64,000 bases of DNA from Promineifilum sp. (lineage in GTDB: Bacteria > Chloroflexota > Anaerolineae > Promineifilales > Promineifilaceae), in assembly GCA_017983515.1 (NCBI GenBank), contig JAGOBF010000001.1:1-64000 (forward strand). Reading direction: 5' to 3'. Made by a program: the position numbers and the translations under genes. The notes under the pieces were generated by a model. It searched no databases and had not been told where the DNA came from. It saw only the letters and a list, made by a program, of their open reading frames with translations. The number at the start of each line of letters is the position of its first letter. Position 1 is the first letter of the stretch. Shown here in pieces: positions 42,832 to 52,038 of the stretch.

Positions 42832-44279
42832 AGGTTCTGTTCCTTCAGCCAGATGGTAACGGATTCCGGCTCCATCGTCTCCTGAATGACGCGGACGAGT
42901 TCGGCCGTCAGCGCGTCGAGGTCGGTCTCGTCGCGGGCGGTGGCGGCGAAGCGGGCCAGCACCTGCTCGGCGTCATATTTCTTGCGAAAGAAGCGCCGGT
43001 CGATGGTCTCTTGAATGCGGCGGCGCAGGGGCAGGAAGAGGGCGGCGATGAGCAGGGTGGAGAGGACGACGGCCGCGGTCGAATCACCGGTGAGGGGGGC
43101 GAGCAGCCGCTGCAGGATGACGACGCTGCCGAAGTAAGTCAACGCCAGCAGCGCGGTCAGGATGGCGTAGGATGTGGTCTTGCGAATGATGACGTCGATG
43201 TCGAACAGGCGGTAGCGGAGAATGCCGATGGCCAGCGACAGGGGCAGCGCCAGGGCCGTCACGGCCGTCAGCGCATCAATCCGTTCGAGTTGCTCGAAAC
43301 CGCCGGCGAGGGGGAAGTCGATCAGGTTCGTCACCGCTTCTATGCCCAGACCGACGCCGAACCCCAAAGCCATCCAGCGCACCTGCGCCCGCGCCACCGG
43401 CTCACGGACCTGGCGCAGGTTGTGCAAGAGCGCGCCGAAGATGACGATTGGAAACAGGACAAAGAAAATGCCGAAAGTCAGGCCGCCCACCGATGTCTGC
43501 GGGACGCTTTGGGTCACGGCCGGGTAGCGCGGCGTGGCGAATAACATGGTCAGGAACGGAACGGTATAGAGCAGCGCGGGCAGGGCGCGGGGAAAGCGGC
43601 GCAGGGGGCGCAAGCGCACCGGGAAGACGAGCACCAGCAGGATGAGCGAGGCCATGTAGGCCCACGAATACCCCGTTACGTGGAACGACGTCAGGAAGAT
43701 GGCCCACGGCGGCAGGGCGAAAACGTAGGGGTTGGCCAGGATTTCGGTGAAAGCCCGGCCGGCCTGAAAGGTGAAAGCGATCAGCAGGTAGCGCGCCGCG
43801 GGCTGGTCCGGGCGCAGGAAGAAGACGGTTGCGGCGATCAGCCACGTGAGCAAGGTGACCAGGGTCAGGACGGGGTCATGGAGCCATATGGTCGCGTAGG
43901 TGCCCAGGCCGATCTGCACCAGTTCCACATCGGCCGTGAGCATTTGACCGGCGCGGTCGATGGTGTAGGAGACGATCCGGCCCGCTTCCAGCGGCTCCGG
44001 CAGCGGTGGCAACTGGCCGACAGCCAGAGGGCGGCCGTCGATGGCCGTGACGAGGTCACCGGGCAGCAGCGGCGAGGGGTCGCCGGTCAGGCTGTAACGC
44101 AGCCGGAAAGGGCCGTCGAAGAAGCCCACCTCGGTCGTGCTGGCCCAGCCGTCGGTCGGATACCCGGCAAAAATTAGGCTGAGGGCGATGGGCCATAACA
44201 GCAGGAGCGCGGTGGCGACCAGGGTCAGCCACGCGCCGCGGTCGAATCGTCTTTTTTCAGTCTCGTTTGTTCTTTCCAT
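42828..44279 (-). CDS. Multi-pass membrane protein with PDZ-like N-terminal region, paralogue 2
   Basis: The product is 483 residues with the same plan as its neighbour. It starts MERTNETEKRRFDRGAW and has a PDZ-like loop (LLPGDLVTAIDGRPLA), several helices, and a nearly identical last 130 residues (IIRKTTSYAILTALLAL, RRRIQETIDRRFFRKKYD, ARDETDLDALTAEL). The N-terminal halves are much more divergent, which suggests tandem duplication followed by divergence or gene conversion at the 3' end. No kinase or cyclase domain follows. Both genes are minus strand, with the cyclase gene next downstream. Confidence 0.75.
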   Translation of the reverse strand: MERTNETEKRRFDRGAWLTLVATALLLLWPIALSLIFAGYPTDGWASTTEVGFFDGPFRLRYSLTGDPSPLLPGDLVTAIDGRPLAVGQLPPLPEPLEAGRIVSYTIDRAGQMLTADVELVQIGLGTYATIWLHDPVLTLVTLLTWLIAATVFFLRPDQPAARYLLIAFTFQAGRAFTEILANPYVFALPPWAIFLTSFHVTGYSWAYMASLILLVLVFPVRLRPLRRFPRALPALLYTVPFLTMLFATPRYPAVTQSVPQTSVGGLTFGIFFVLFPIVIFGALLHNLRQVREPVARAQVRWMALGFGVGLGIEAVTNLIDFPLAGGFEQLERIDALTAVTALALPLSLAIGILRYRLFDIDVIIRKTTSYAILTALLALTYFGSVVILQRLLAPLTGDSTAAVVLSTLLIAALFLPLRRRIQETIDRRFFRKKYDAEQVLARFAATARDETDLDALTAELVRVIQETMEPESVTIWLKEQNL

Positions 44280-44590
44280 ACAGGATTGGCGCCCGATCGT
44301 TACGAAATTCGGTCATATTTCGTATTCTAGCAGGCGATCGTCTCCTGATCGTTACGAAAGTGACGAGTGCCGAAAAACGAGTGACGAGTTCAGAACGGAT
44401 ACGAAATACGATAAGCGAGCGTAGTCTGTGGTCTGTGGTCGGGCGACAGGGGTCGGACGACAAGATTCGCCGGCTAGACTACTGGGATAGTGAGGTTGCC
44501 CAAGTCCGGCCTGTGGAGTACACATAGGCATGGAATGCGTCAAAGCGACGCCGAACCCCTGTTTTAAGAGAGAAAACGCGAGACTGAACG
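44280..44590. other. Repeat-rich intergenic region
   Basis: There is no gene. It contains the direct repeat GATCGTTACGAAA (44295-44307 and 44347-44359), GTGACGAGT twice (44360 and 44381), a long-range pair ATTTCGTAT / ATACGAAAT (44317-44325 and 44399-44407), and a GTCTGTG tandem (44424-44437). The composition is more AT-rich than the surrounding genes. It is probably the control region for both divergent neighbours. Confidence 0.5.
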
Positions 44591-45250
44591 ATGAAACGAA
44601 CCGCAATTCTATTCGATATGGACGGCCTGATGGTCGATACGGAGCCATTGGCCCGGCGGGCGTGGGAGCGCGTGGTGACCCCGCACGGGGCGGTCATGAC
44701 CGATGCTCTCTATGAGCGGATGCTCGGCCGCCGCACCATCGAGAGCGCCCAACTGGTCCTCGATGAACTGCGCCTGCCCGTGTCGCTGGAGACATTGGTG
44801 GAGCGGAAGACGGCCGAGTTTCTGAGCCATCTTAACGATGGCGTGCCGGTCATGCCCGGCCTGTGGTCGCTGCTCGACCGCATCGACGCGCTGGGGCTGC
44901 CCTGGGGTGTGGCCACCTCAACGCCGCGGCCGGTGGCCGAGATCGTCCTGGGCCGGCTGGGCGTCGTCGGCCGCTATCAGGCTCTGGCGTGCGGCGACGA
45001 GGTGGAGCACGGCAAACCCGCGCCCGACATCTTCCTGCTCGCCGCCGAGCGGCTGGGCGTTGCGCCGGCGCTCTGTCTGGCCCTGGAGGATTCGGCCGCC
45101 GGTTGTGCCGCGGCGGCGGCGGCGGGGATGCGCGTCGGGGTCGTGCCAACGGAATTGACCAGCCACGGAGCGTGGGCCTGCGCCTATCGTCGCTATGCCT
45201 CACTGGACGATGTGGCCGCCGATCTCGAAGCGCTGCTCGGCGCGCCATGA
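44591..45250 (+). CDS. HAD-superfamily phosphatase (beta-phosphoglucomutase-like)
   Basis: The product is 219 residues. The Asp nucleophile motif LFDMDGLMVDTEP (8-20) and the later KPAPDIFLLAAERLG and ALEDSAAGCAAAAAAGM motifs complete a subfamily IA HAD enzyme of the PgmB/Gph type. The substrate is probably a sugar phosphate but cannot be read from sequence. Length is standard. It ends 46 bases before the nusA promoter and does not appear to share the downstream operon. Confidence 0.9.
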   Translation: MKRTAILFDMDGLMVDTEPLARRAWERVVTPHGAVMTDALYERMLGRRTIESAQLVLDELRLPVSLETLVERKTAEFLSHLNDGVPVMPGLWSLLDRIDALGLPWGVATSTPRPVAEIVLGRLGVVGRYQALACGDEVEHGKPAPDIFLLAAERLGVAPALCLALEDSAAGCAAAAAAGMRVGVVPTELTSHGAWACAYRRYASLDDVAADLEALLGAP

Positions 45251-45295
45251 CGGCTCGGCCGCGCCGCCGAGCGACGGCCGGTTGCAGTTTGGCAT

Positions 45296-45324
45296 TTGCC
45301 AGATAGCCCGGCCTATGCTATACT
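45296..45324 (+). promoter_or_regulatory. Strong promoter of the nusA operon
   Basis: TTGCCA, a 17-base spacer, and an extended -10 TGCTATACT (TATACT at 45319-45324). Transcription would start near 45331, so the leader to the nusA ATG is about 117 bases. Confidence 0.75.
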
Positions 45325-45356
45325 TCCCTCACGACATTCTGGAGATTTACTACAGA

Positions 45357-45380
45357 AAAGTGGGCCCCCCCACTTTTTTT
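45357..45380 (+). terminator. Intrinsic terminator inside the nusA leader (attenuator)
   Basis: AAAGTGGG, loop CCCC, CCCACTTT form a perfect eight-base stem, followed by TTTT. It lies about 26 bases after the predicted transcription start, in front of nusA. Alternative pairing CTTGCT/AGCAAG further down (about 45386-45416) could take part in control. Confidence 0.78.
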
Positions 45381-45447
45381 GTTTCTTGCTTAGTTAAGAG
45401 TTGTCACAGCAAGTCGTATAAAAACTGAATAGGTTGAACAAGTTCCC

Positions 45448-47505
45448 ATGAAGAGCGAATTTATCCTGGCTTTCAATGAAATATGCGAGTCGCGCGGTCT
45501 GCCCAAAGAGGACGTCTTTGAAGCGTTGAAGACGGCCCTTGTCTCGGCCTACCGGCGTGATTCCAATCTCAGCAGTAACCAGATGGTTACCGTGGAGATC
45601 GATCCTCGCACCGGTGAACCGACCATCTTCACTGAGAAGGAAGTTGTCGACGACGTGTTCGACAACCGCACCGAGGTGGAAATTGGCGCGGCACGAGCCG
45701 AGGGGCACGTGGACGCCGAGTTGGGCGACGTTGTCATGATCGACAGCACCACCGACAGCTTCGGCCGCATCGCCGCGCAGACGGCCAAGCAGGTCTTGCT
45801 GCAACGCGTGCGCGAGGCCGAACGCGAGCATCTGTTCGAGGATTTCAGCGGCCGCGAAGGCGAGCTGGTCAACGGCACGGTGCAGAGCATCAGCGGCCAG
45901 CACATCACCATCGGCCTGGGCCGCACGGAAGCGATCTTGCCCAAAAGCCAGCAGGTGCAGGGCGAGCGCTACCGCGCCCACGACAAGATTCGCGTCTATG
46001 TCCTGGAAGTCCGTCGCACCAGCCGCGGCCCGCAGATCGTCGTCAGTCGTAATCACCGCAACCTGCTGCGCCGCCTGCTGGAGCTGGAAGTGCCGGAGAT
46101 CTACAACGGGCAGGTGGACATCAAGAGCATCGCTCGCGAGGCGGGCCAGCGCTCCAAGGTGGCCGTCCAGGCGTTGCAGCACGGCGTCGACCCCGTCGGC
46201 GCGTGTGTCGGCATGCGCGGCGTCCGCATCCAGAGCATCGTCCGCGAACTCAACGACGAGAAGATCGACGTGATCGAGTGGGACGGCGACCAGCGCGTTT
46301 TCATTGCCAAGGCGCTCAGCCCCGCCCGCGTCTCCCACGTCTTCCTGGAAGAACATCCCGAAGAGGGCAAGACGGCCGTCGTCATCGTGCCCGATGATCA
46401 GCTGTCGCTGGCTATTGGCCGCGAGGGGCAGAATGCCCGTCTGGCCGCCAAGCTCACCGGCTGGCGCATCGACATTAAGAATCTGACCGAGGCCGCATCG
46501 GAGTCGCTGGATAATCTGGATCACCCCATGGTTGATCCGCGCATCGCCAAGGACGAGACGCTGCAGAATCAGGTGCGCATTATCCTGGACAAGAAACAGA
46601 CCGGCCGTCCCATCACCGCCGAGGATTACATGACGCTCGACCGGCTGGTGGCTGCGGTCGAAGGCAACATCATCGCCGAGCGCGCCCAGCAGCATGAGGT
46701 CATTCGCAAAGAGCGGGCCGAAATGCGCCGGCGTGTGCCCGAAGAGGCATGGCAGCAGCCGCTGGACGTGCTCGATTTGCCGGGTCGCATCCATAACCTG
46801 CTGCTCGACACGAACATCAACACCGTCGGCGACCTGATCTACATTCTGGAGATGGGCGACGATTACTTCCTGAAGCTGCGCGGTCTGGGCGAGAAAGCCC
46901 TGGAGACGGTTAAGGAAACGCTGGCCGCCTACCAGGCCGAACAGATCGCCGCGCTCATCGCCGCCGAAACGGCCGCAGCCGAAGGCGCAGATGTCGAGGC
47001 GCTTGCGCCGCAGACCGATGAGGTCGAGCCGGCCGACGAAGAGATCGTGGTCGTCGAGGAAATGGCTCTTTTCGACCGGGTGGTGCAGGACGAGGACATG
47101 ACAACGTCCGTGCCCGATCTCGATTTCAGCGATGTCGAGGCCGAATTGCTGGGGGCCGATGAAGATGAAGCACCCGAACTGGCCGGCGTACTGGAGTTGG
47201 CCGAGGTCGAGCCGGAGGTCGAGGAAGCCCTGACCCCCATCGACGACCTGTCGCAGGCTATCTTCGTCGAAGAGAAGTCGCCTGCCAAGCCGGAGCGCAA
47301 GAAAAAGGCCAGCGTGGTCGTGGTGCGACCGACGGCCGAAGAGCCGGCCGCCGAAGAAGACGCCAAGCGCAAGAAGAGCAAAGGCAAGGCCCTGGTTTAT
47401 AATGAAGAGTTGGATCAGGTCGTCGTCAAGCGCACGCGCAAAAAAGGCGGCCCGGAATGGTTGGACGAAGATATCGATCTGGCCGATATTGACATTGACA
47501 TTTAG
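45448..47505 (+). CDS. nusA: Transcription termination/antitermination factor NusA
   Basis: The product is 685 residues, longer than usual. The N-terminal RNAP-binding domain covers about 1-130. It is followed by S1 ([13 protein letters not shown], about 133-200), then two KH domains ([37 protein letters not shown]) and a helix-hairpin-helix pair (about 430-495). A long acidic, Lys-capped tail from about 500 to 685 has no family match. NusA controls pausing, termination and antitermination. The typical partner gene rimP is not found upstream. The leader contains an early terminator, so autoregulation by NusA is an attractive inference. Confidence 0.95.
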   Translation: MKSEFILAFNEICESRGLPKEDVFEALKTALVSAYRRDSNLSSNQMVTVEIDPRTGEPTIFTEKEVVDDVFDNRTEVEIGAARAEGHVDAELGDVVMIDSTTDSFGRIAAQTAKQVLLQRVREAEREHLFEDFSGREGELVNGTVQSISGQHITIGLGRTEAILPKSQQVQGERYRAHDKIRVYVLEVRRTSRGPQIVVSRNHRNLLRRLLELEVPEIYNGQVDIKSIAREAGQRSKVAVQALQHGVDPVGACVGMRGVRIQSIVRELNDEKIDVIEWDGDQRVFIAKALSPARVSHVFLEEHPEEGKTAVVIVPDDQLSLAIGREGQNARLAAKLTGWRIDIKNLTEAASESLDNLDHPMVDPRIAKDETLQNQVRIILDKKQTGRPITAEDYMTLDRLVAAVEGNIIAERAQQHEVIRKERAEMRRRVPEEAWQQPLDVLDLPGRIHNLLLDTNINTVGDLIYILEMGDDYFLKLRGLGEKALETVKETLAAYQAEQIAALIAAETAAAEGADVEALAPQTDEVEPADEEIVVVEEMALFDRVVQDEDMTTSVPDLDFSDVEAELLGADEDEAPELAGVLELAEVEPEVEEALTPIDDLSQAIFVEEKSPAKPERKKKASVVVVRPTAEEPAAEEDAKRKKSKGKALVYNEELDQVVVKRTRKKGGPEWLDEDIDLADIDIDI

Positions 47506-47514
47506 GAGCGCAGG

Positions 47515-47835
47515 ATGACCGGCAGGCCGGCAGTCCGGCACAAACATGTGCCGCAACGGACGTGCGTCGTGTGCCGCCGCCAATTCGACAAGCGGCGGCT
47601 GACGCGCGTGGTGCGCACGCCGGACAGTGGCGTCGTGCTCGACCCGACGGGCAAGCGCAGCGGTCGCGGCGCCTATTTATGCGACCAACCCGCGTGCTGG
47701 GACAAGGCGATCCGGCACGTCGGCATTTTGAACCAGGCGCTGAATGCGCAAATGAGCGAAGCAGAGTTGGCGGCGATTGCCGCCGACCCGCGCCGGCCGG
47801 CGGCGGCGGCCAAGGCCGAACCGGCGCAATCATAG
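47515..47835 (+). CDS. ylxR: YlxR (RnpM) family RNA-binding protein
   Basis: The product is 106 residues. It opens with the family hallmark [20 protein letters not shown] and [18 protein letters not shown]. YlxR proteins bind RNA and modulate RNase P or expression, and the gene is nearly always found between nusA and infB, as here. GGAGCGCAGG stands before the ATG, nine bases after the nusA stop. Confidence 0.92.
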   Translation: MTGRPAVRHKHVPQRTCVVCRRQFDKRRLTRVVRTPDSGVVLDPTGKRSGRGAYLCDQPACWDKAIRHVGILNQALNAQMSEAELAAIAADPRRPAAAAKAEPAQS

Positions 47836-47874
47836 CGGCCGACCCTGATAAAAGACGAGCGAAAGGCAGATAGT

Positions 47875-49659
47875 ATGGCAGAGACAAAGACATTAATCGA
47901 GATTCCGGCCTTCATAACGGTTCGAGAGCTGGCTACGATGATGGGCGTCAGCCCGATCAACGTCATCAAGGAATTGATGGCCAACGGCCTCATGGCCAAC
48001 ATCAACCAGCAGATCGACTTCGACACAGCGGCCATCGTGGCCGGAGAAATGGGCTTCGACGTGACCGCCCAGCAACAGGTCGTCGCCGATGTTGTCGAAG
48101 AAGAGGAAAAGACGGGCTGGCGCAAGGTGCTGGCTGATGAGAGTAAGGCCGATCTGCAACCGCGGCCGCCGATCGTCACCATGCTGGGCCACGTCGACCA
48201 CGGCAAGACCTCTTTGCTCGATGTCGTTCGCCAGACCAACGTCACCGCGGGCGAGGCCGGCGGCATCACCCAGCATATCGGCGCCTATCAGACCGTCAAA
48301 GACGGCCGGCTGATCACCTTCCTGGACACGCCGGGTCATGAGGCCTTCACAGCCATGCGCGCCCGTGGAGCGCAGGCGACTGACATCGCCATTCTGGTGG
48401 TGGCCGCCGACGACGGCGTGATGCCCCAGACGCGCGAGGCCGCCGACCACGCTCGCGCCGCCGGCGTGCCGGTTATCGTCGCCCTGAACAAGATCGATTT
48501 GGCCGGCGCCCGCCCCGACCGCGTGAAGCAGCAGCTGTCGGATATGGGCCTCGTGCCTGACGACTGGGACGGCGACACGATGGTCATCCCCGTCTCGGCC
48601 CGCGAGAAGCTGGGTATCGATGACCTGCTGGAGGCCATCCTGCTGACGGCCGAGGAAGTTGATCCGCAAGCCAACCCCAAAGCCACAGCCTCGGGCACCG
48701 TGCTGGAGGCCCAAATTTTGCGCGGCAAAGGCATCATGACCACCGTGCTGGTCCAAAACGGCACGCTGCATCTGGGCGATACCCTGCTCGCCGGCGATCA
48801 TCACGGCCGCATCAAGGCCATGTACGATTACACCGGCCGCCGCGTCGAAGAAGCCGGCCCGTCGTCGCCGGTGGCGGTCTCCGGGCTGGACGGCATCGCG
48901 GTGGCCGGCGACCAGTTCCATGTGGTGGAGAGCGAGAAAGTGGCTCGCAAGTTGATCGACGAGGCCCAGGAAGCGGCGCGCATCACACCCACCTCCCGCG
49001 GCAAAGCGACCACCCTGGATGAGTTCTTTGCCCGCCTGCAAGAGGGCGAGACCAAAACACTCAATCTCATCGTCAAGGCCGACGTTCAGGGATCGCTGGA
49101 GCCAATCGTCAACTCCTTGGAACGCCTGAACGGCGGGGAGGTCGAGCTGCAAATCCTGCGCGCGGCCACCGGTCAAGTCACCGAGAGTGACGTCATGTTG
49201 GCCTCGGCTTCCGATGCGATCATCCTGGGCTTCAACGTGGAAGCCGACCCGATTGCCCGCAACTCGGCCGCTGTCGAAGAAGTGCAGATTCGCACCTACC
49301 AGATTATCTACAAGCTGATCGAAGACGTCGAAAAGGCCATGAAGGGCTTACTGGCCCCGACCTACGAAGACGTGGTCATCGGCCGGGCCGAAGTTCGTCA
49401 GATGTTCAGGATTCGCAACCTCGGCGCCATCGCCGGCAGCTACATGCGCACGGGCGAAGGCCGCCGCAACGCCAAGGCCCGCATCATCCGCAACAGCCGC
49501 CTGCTCCACAGCGGCCAGGTCGGCAGCCTGAAACACCTGCAAGACAACGTGCGCGAGGTGAAGGCCGGCTTCGAGTTTGGCGTCAGCATCGACGGCTGGG
49601 ACGATTACCAGCCGGGCGACATTATCGAGTTCTTCGTCACGCAGCGGGTTGAAGTCTAG
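47875..49659 (+). CDS. infB: Translation initiation factor IF-2
   Basis: The product is 594 residues. A short N-terminal domain (about 10-65) is followed by the G domain with GHVDHGKTS (G1), [23 protein letters not shown] and SAR, and then the C1 and C2 domains binding the initiator tRNA. The long N-terminal region found in many bacteria is missing, so this is a compact IF-2. It lies in the conserved nusA-infB-rbfA order. rbfA starts three bases after its stop. Confidence 0.97.
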   Translation: MAETKTLIEIPAFITVRELATMMGVSPINVIKELMANGLMANINQQIDFDTAAIVAGEMGFDVTAQQQVVADVVEEEEKTGWRKVLADESKADLQPRPPIVTMLGHVDHGKTSLLDVVRQTNVTAGEAGGITQHIGAYQTVKDGRLITFLDTPGHEAFTAMRARGAQATDIAILVVAADDGVMPQTREAADHARAAGVPVIVALNKIDLAGARPDRVKQQLSDMGLVPDDWDGDTMVIPVSAREKLGIDDLLEAILLTAEEVDPQANPKATASGTVLEAQILRGKGIMTTVLVQNGTLHLGDTLLAGDHHGRIKAMYDYTGRRVEEAGPSSPVAVSGLDGIAVAGDQFHVVESEKVARKLIDEAQEAARITPTSRGKATTLDEFFARLQEGETKTLNLIVKADVQGSLEPIVNSLERLNGGEVELQILRAATGQVTESDVMLASASDAIILGFNVEADPIARNSAAVEEVQIRTYQIIYKLIEDVEKAMKGLLAPTYEDVVIGRAEVRQMFRIRNLGAIAGSYMRTGEGRRNAKARIIRNSRLLHSGQVGSLKHLQDNVREVKAGFEFGVSIDGWDDYQPGDIIEFFVTQRVEV

Positions 49660-49661
49660 CC

Positions 49662-50045
49662 ATGAGCAAAGTCAGACAGGAACGGACGGCCGAGCAGATT
49701 CAGGTCACACTCAGCGAGCTTTTCTTGAAAGCGGTAAGCGATCCGCGCCTGATGGGTGTGACCGTTACCGAAGTGCTGATCGATCGCGAACTGCAACACG
49801 CCAACGTCTACGTCAATGCGCTGGGCGACGATGAGCGCCAGAAAGAGGTGCTGGAGGGGCTGGAGAGCGCGTCGGGCTTCCTGCGCAGCCAGGTCGCCCA
49901 GCGGCTGGGACTGCGCTCCGCGCCGTTCATTCATTATCATTGGGATCCGCGCCTGCGCTACGCGGAAGAAGTCAATGAGTTGCTCGACAGCCTGGACATA
50001 CCCCCGGCGGCCGAGAGCGGCGACGGCGGCCCGACGGATCAATAA
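49662..50045 (+). CDS. rbfA: Ribosome-binding factor A
   Basis: The product is 127 residues of a KH-like small-subunit maturation factor, including VTVTEVLIDRELQHANVYVN and RLGLRSAPFIHYHWDPRLRYA. It acts late in 16S rRNA processing at cold or normal growth. It is separated from infB by only two bases and precedes nrnA by four. Confidence 0.95.
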   Translation: MSKVRQERTAEQIQVTLSELFLKAVSDPRLMGVTVTEVLIDRELQHANVYVNALGDDERQKEVLEGLESASGFLRSQVAQRLGLRSAPFIHYHWDPRLRYAEEVNELLDSLDIPPAAESGDGGPTDQ

Positions 50046-50049
50046 GCAC

Positions 50050-51024
50050 GTGATCCAGTTCGCCATCGAAAAGGCCAACCGCGTCCTCGTCATTGCCCAT
50101 GTGGATCCCGACGGCGACGCCATCGGCTCGCTGACCGCCGTGGGCCAGGGCTTGCAACAACTCGGCAAGCGCGTGACGCTGGTCTGCGACGACAACATCC
50201 CCCAGCGCTTCCACGGCTTGACCCTGGCGGGCGAGGTGCGCCGCGCGCCGCGCGCCGACGTTCAATATGATTTGATCGTCGCCGTCGATTGCGCCGACGA
50301 ATCGCGAATGGGCTGGGCCTATCAGAACCTGCCGGAGCCGAAGCCGACGCTGGCTAATATCGACCACCACATCACCAACACCCGTTTCGGCGCGTTCAAC
50401 ATTATCGACCCCGATGCCAGTTCCACGGCCGAGATACTGCATCGATTCCTGAACGAGATCGGCGTGGAGATGACGACCGGCATCGCCGAGAGCCTGCTGA
50501 CCGGCATCGTCACCGACACGTTGGGCTTTCGCACGACGAACGTGACCGCGGCCACACTGCGCGCGGCGGCCGACCTGGTCGACGCCGGAGCCGACATCGC
50601 CGGTATTTCGCTCCATTCCCTGCACCAAAAACCGTTCACCACCGCCACAGTATGGGGCATTGGTTTGGCCAATATGCGACTTGAGGACGGCCTGCTGTGG
50701 ACCAGTATCTCCCGCGAGCAGATGCAAAGCGCTGGGCTGGAGGGCAATCCCAACAGTTCGGGCCTGGTCAATTTTCTGGCCGACGTCGACCAGGCGGTCA
50801 TGGGCGTCGTCCTGAGCGAGACGCTCGACGGCGACGTGCGTGTGACCATGCGCGCTCAACCGCCCTATAACGTCGCCGAGGTGGCCGTGCAGTTCGGCGG
50901 CGGCGGCCACGCCCTGGCCGCCGGTTGCGCGCTCGACGGCCCGCTGGAGCAGGCCGAAACGCGCGTCGTGGCCGCCTGTCTGGAGGCCATTCGCCGCCAA
51001 CGCGCCGCCGTCCCCGCCAAGTGA
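50050..51024 (+). CDS. nrnA: NrnA-type DHH/DHHA1 nano-RNase
   Basis: The product is 324 residues and starts with GTG. The DHH motifs HVDPDGDAIGS (about 17-27), AVDCADESRMG and NIDHHITNTRFG are present. A DHHA1 C-terminus contains the GGGGHALAAGC glycine patch. NrnA degrades 2-5-mer RNA and converts pAp to AMP. The gene is embedded in the translation operon, with an overlap of four bases with truB. Confidence 0.94.
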   Translation: MIQFAIEKANRVLVIAHVDPDGDAIGSLTAVGQGLQQLGKRVTLVCDDNIPQRFHGLTLAGEVRRAPRADVQYDLIVAVDCADESRMGWAYQNLPEPKPTLANIDHHITNTRFGAFNIIDPDASSTAEILHRFLNEIGVEMTTGIAESLLTGIVTDTLGFRTTNVTAATLRAAADLVDAGADIAGISLHSLHQKPFTTATVWGIGLANMRLEDGLLWTSISREQMQSAGLEGNPNSSGLVNFLADVDQAVMGVVLSETLDGDVRVTMRAQPPYNVAEVAVQFGGGGHALAAGCALDGPLEQAETRVVAACLEAIRRQRAAVPAK

Positions 51025-51899
51025 CCCCCTCCGGACTTCTGATCCTCGACAAACCCACCGGCCCCACGTCCCACGACGTGGTCGCCCGCGTGCGCCGGGT
51101 GGCCGGCACGCGCCGCGTGGGCCATGCCGGCACACTCGATCCATTGGCCAGTGGACTGCTCGTGGTTGGCGTCGGCCGGGCAACCCGCCTGCTCGAGTAC
51201 CTGGTTGGATTGGACAAAATCTATGAGACGGCCGTGCGTCTGGGGCAGTCGACGACGACCTACGACGCTGAGGGAGAGGTGACCGCCGAGAAGCCGGTAA
51301 CCGTCGACGAGGCGGCGATCCAGGCTGTCCTCGACACCATGCGCGGGACGATTCGCCAGCGTGTGCCGCCTTTCTCGGCCGTCAAGCGCGACGGCCAACC
51401 CCTCTACAAGCGGGCACGCCGCGGCGAGGCAATCGACCTGCCCGAACGCGAGGTGACCATCCACGCGCTGGACGTGCTGGCCTATGAGCCGCCTCTGTTG
51501 TCCTTGCGGATCGCCTCTTCCTCCGGCACTTATATCCGCTCGCTGGCCCACGATCTCGGCCAGGCGTTGGGCTGTGGCGGTCACGTGCTGTCCCTGCGGC
51601 GAACGGCCGTCGGCCGCTTCACCCTGGCCGATGCCGTCGAGCTCGATGAGCTGACGCCCGAGGTATTCGCCGCGCGCCTGCGTCCACCGGAAGCGGCCGT
51701 CATCCATCTGCCGCGCGTGGCCTTCAACGCCGACGAGGCGCGGCTGTTGGGGCAAGGCCAACGCCTGCCCGCGACGGACGACGCGCCACCGGGCGACGTG
51801 GCCGCGTTCGGGCCCGACGAGCGATTTTTAGGGCTGGTAGCGGCCGAGGCGGGCCAGTGGCGCGCGCGGAAAATGATGAGCGCGACGGCCGAAGAGTAG
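51021..51899 (+). CDS. truB: tRNA pseudouridine-55 synthase
   Basis: The product is 292 residues and starts with GTG inside the nrnA stop (GTGA). The TruB motifs KPTGPTSHD, GHAGTLDPLASGLLVVGVG with the catalytic Asp, and SGTYIRSLAHDLG are clear. A PUA-like C-terminal segment (RVAFNADEARLLGQG) is reduced. It makes the T-loop pseudouridine of tRNA. The gene ends 140 bases before ribF. Confidence 0.95.
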   Translation: MTPSGLLILDKPTGPTSHDVVARVRRVAGTRRVGHAGTLDPLASGLLVVGVGRATRLLEYLVGLDKIYETAVRLGQSTTTYDAEGEVTAEKPVTVDEAAIQAVLDTMRGTIRQRVPPFSAVKRDGQPLYKRARRGEAIDLPEREVTIHALDVLAYEPPLLSLRIASSSGTYIRSLAHDLGQALGCGGHVLSLRRTAVGRFTLADAVELDELTPEVFAARLRPPEAAVIHLPRVAFNADEARLLGQGQRLPATDDAPPGDVAAFGPDERFLGLVAAEAGQWRARKMMSATAEE

Positions 51900-51978
51900 C
51901 GTCGAAGCGGCCGGCTCGGCAACACGATTCCATCAGATGCTCAGGTATATACAGAACCTGCCGTCGTTGGGCTGCTTC

Positions 51979-51987
51979 TGTTACAAT
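51979..51987 (+). promoter_or_regulatory. Extended -10 promoter candidate for ribF
   Basis: TGTTACAAT (TACAAT at 51982-51987) lies about 52 bases before the ribF ATG, in the truB-ribF spacer. The -35 region is weak. Confidence 0.45.
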
Positions 51988-52038
51988 CCGACCCACTACT
52001 GTAAACCAGACAGAACGGCCGCTATTACCAGACACGCT

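Noticed and set aside
42828..44279. Reading the paralogous membrane proteins as histidine kinases
   Set aside because: Neither has an H-box or an ATPase domain. The shared C-terminal block is only the linker part of such proteins.
45394..47583. A 729-codon open frame antisense to nusA
   Set aside because: nusA is certain on the plus strand. The antisense frame has no family motif and results from GC-rich codon structure.
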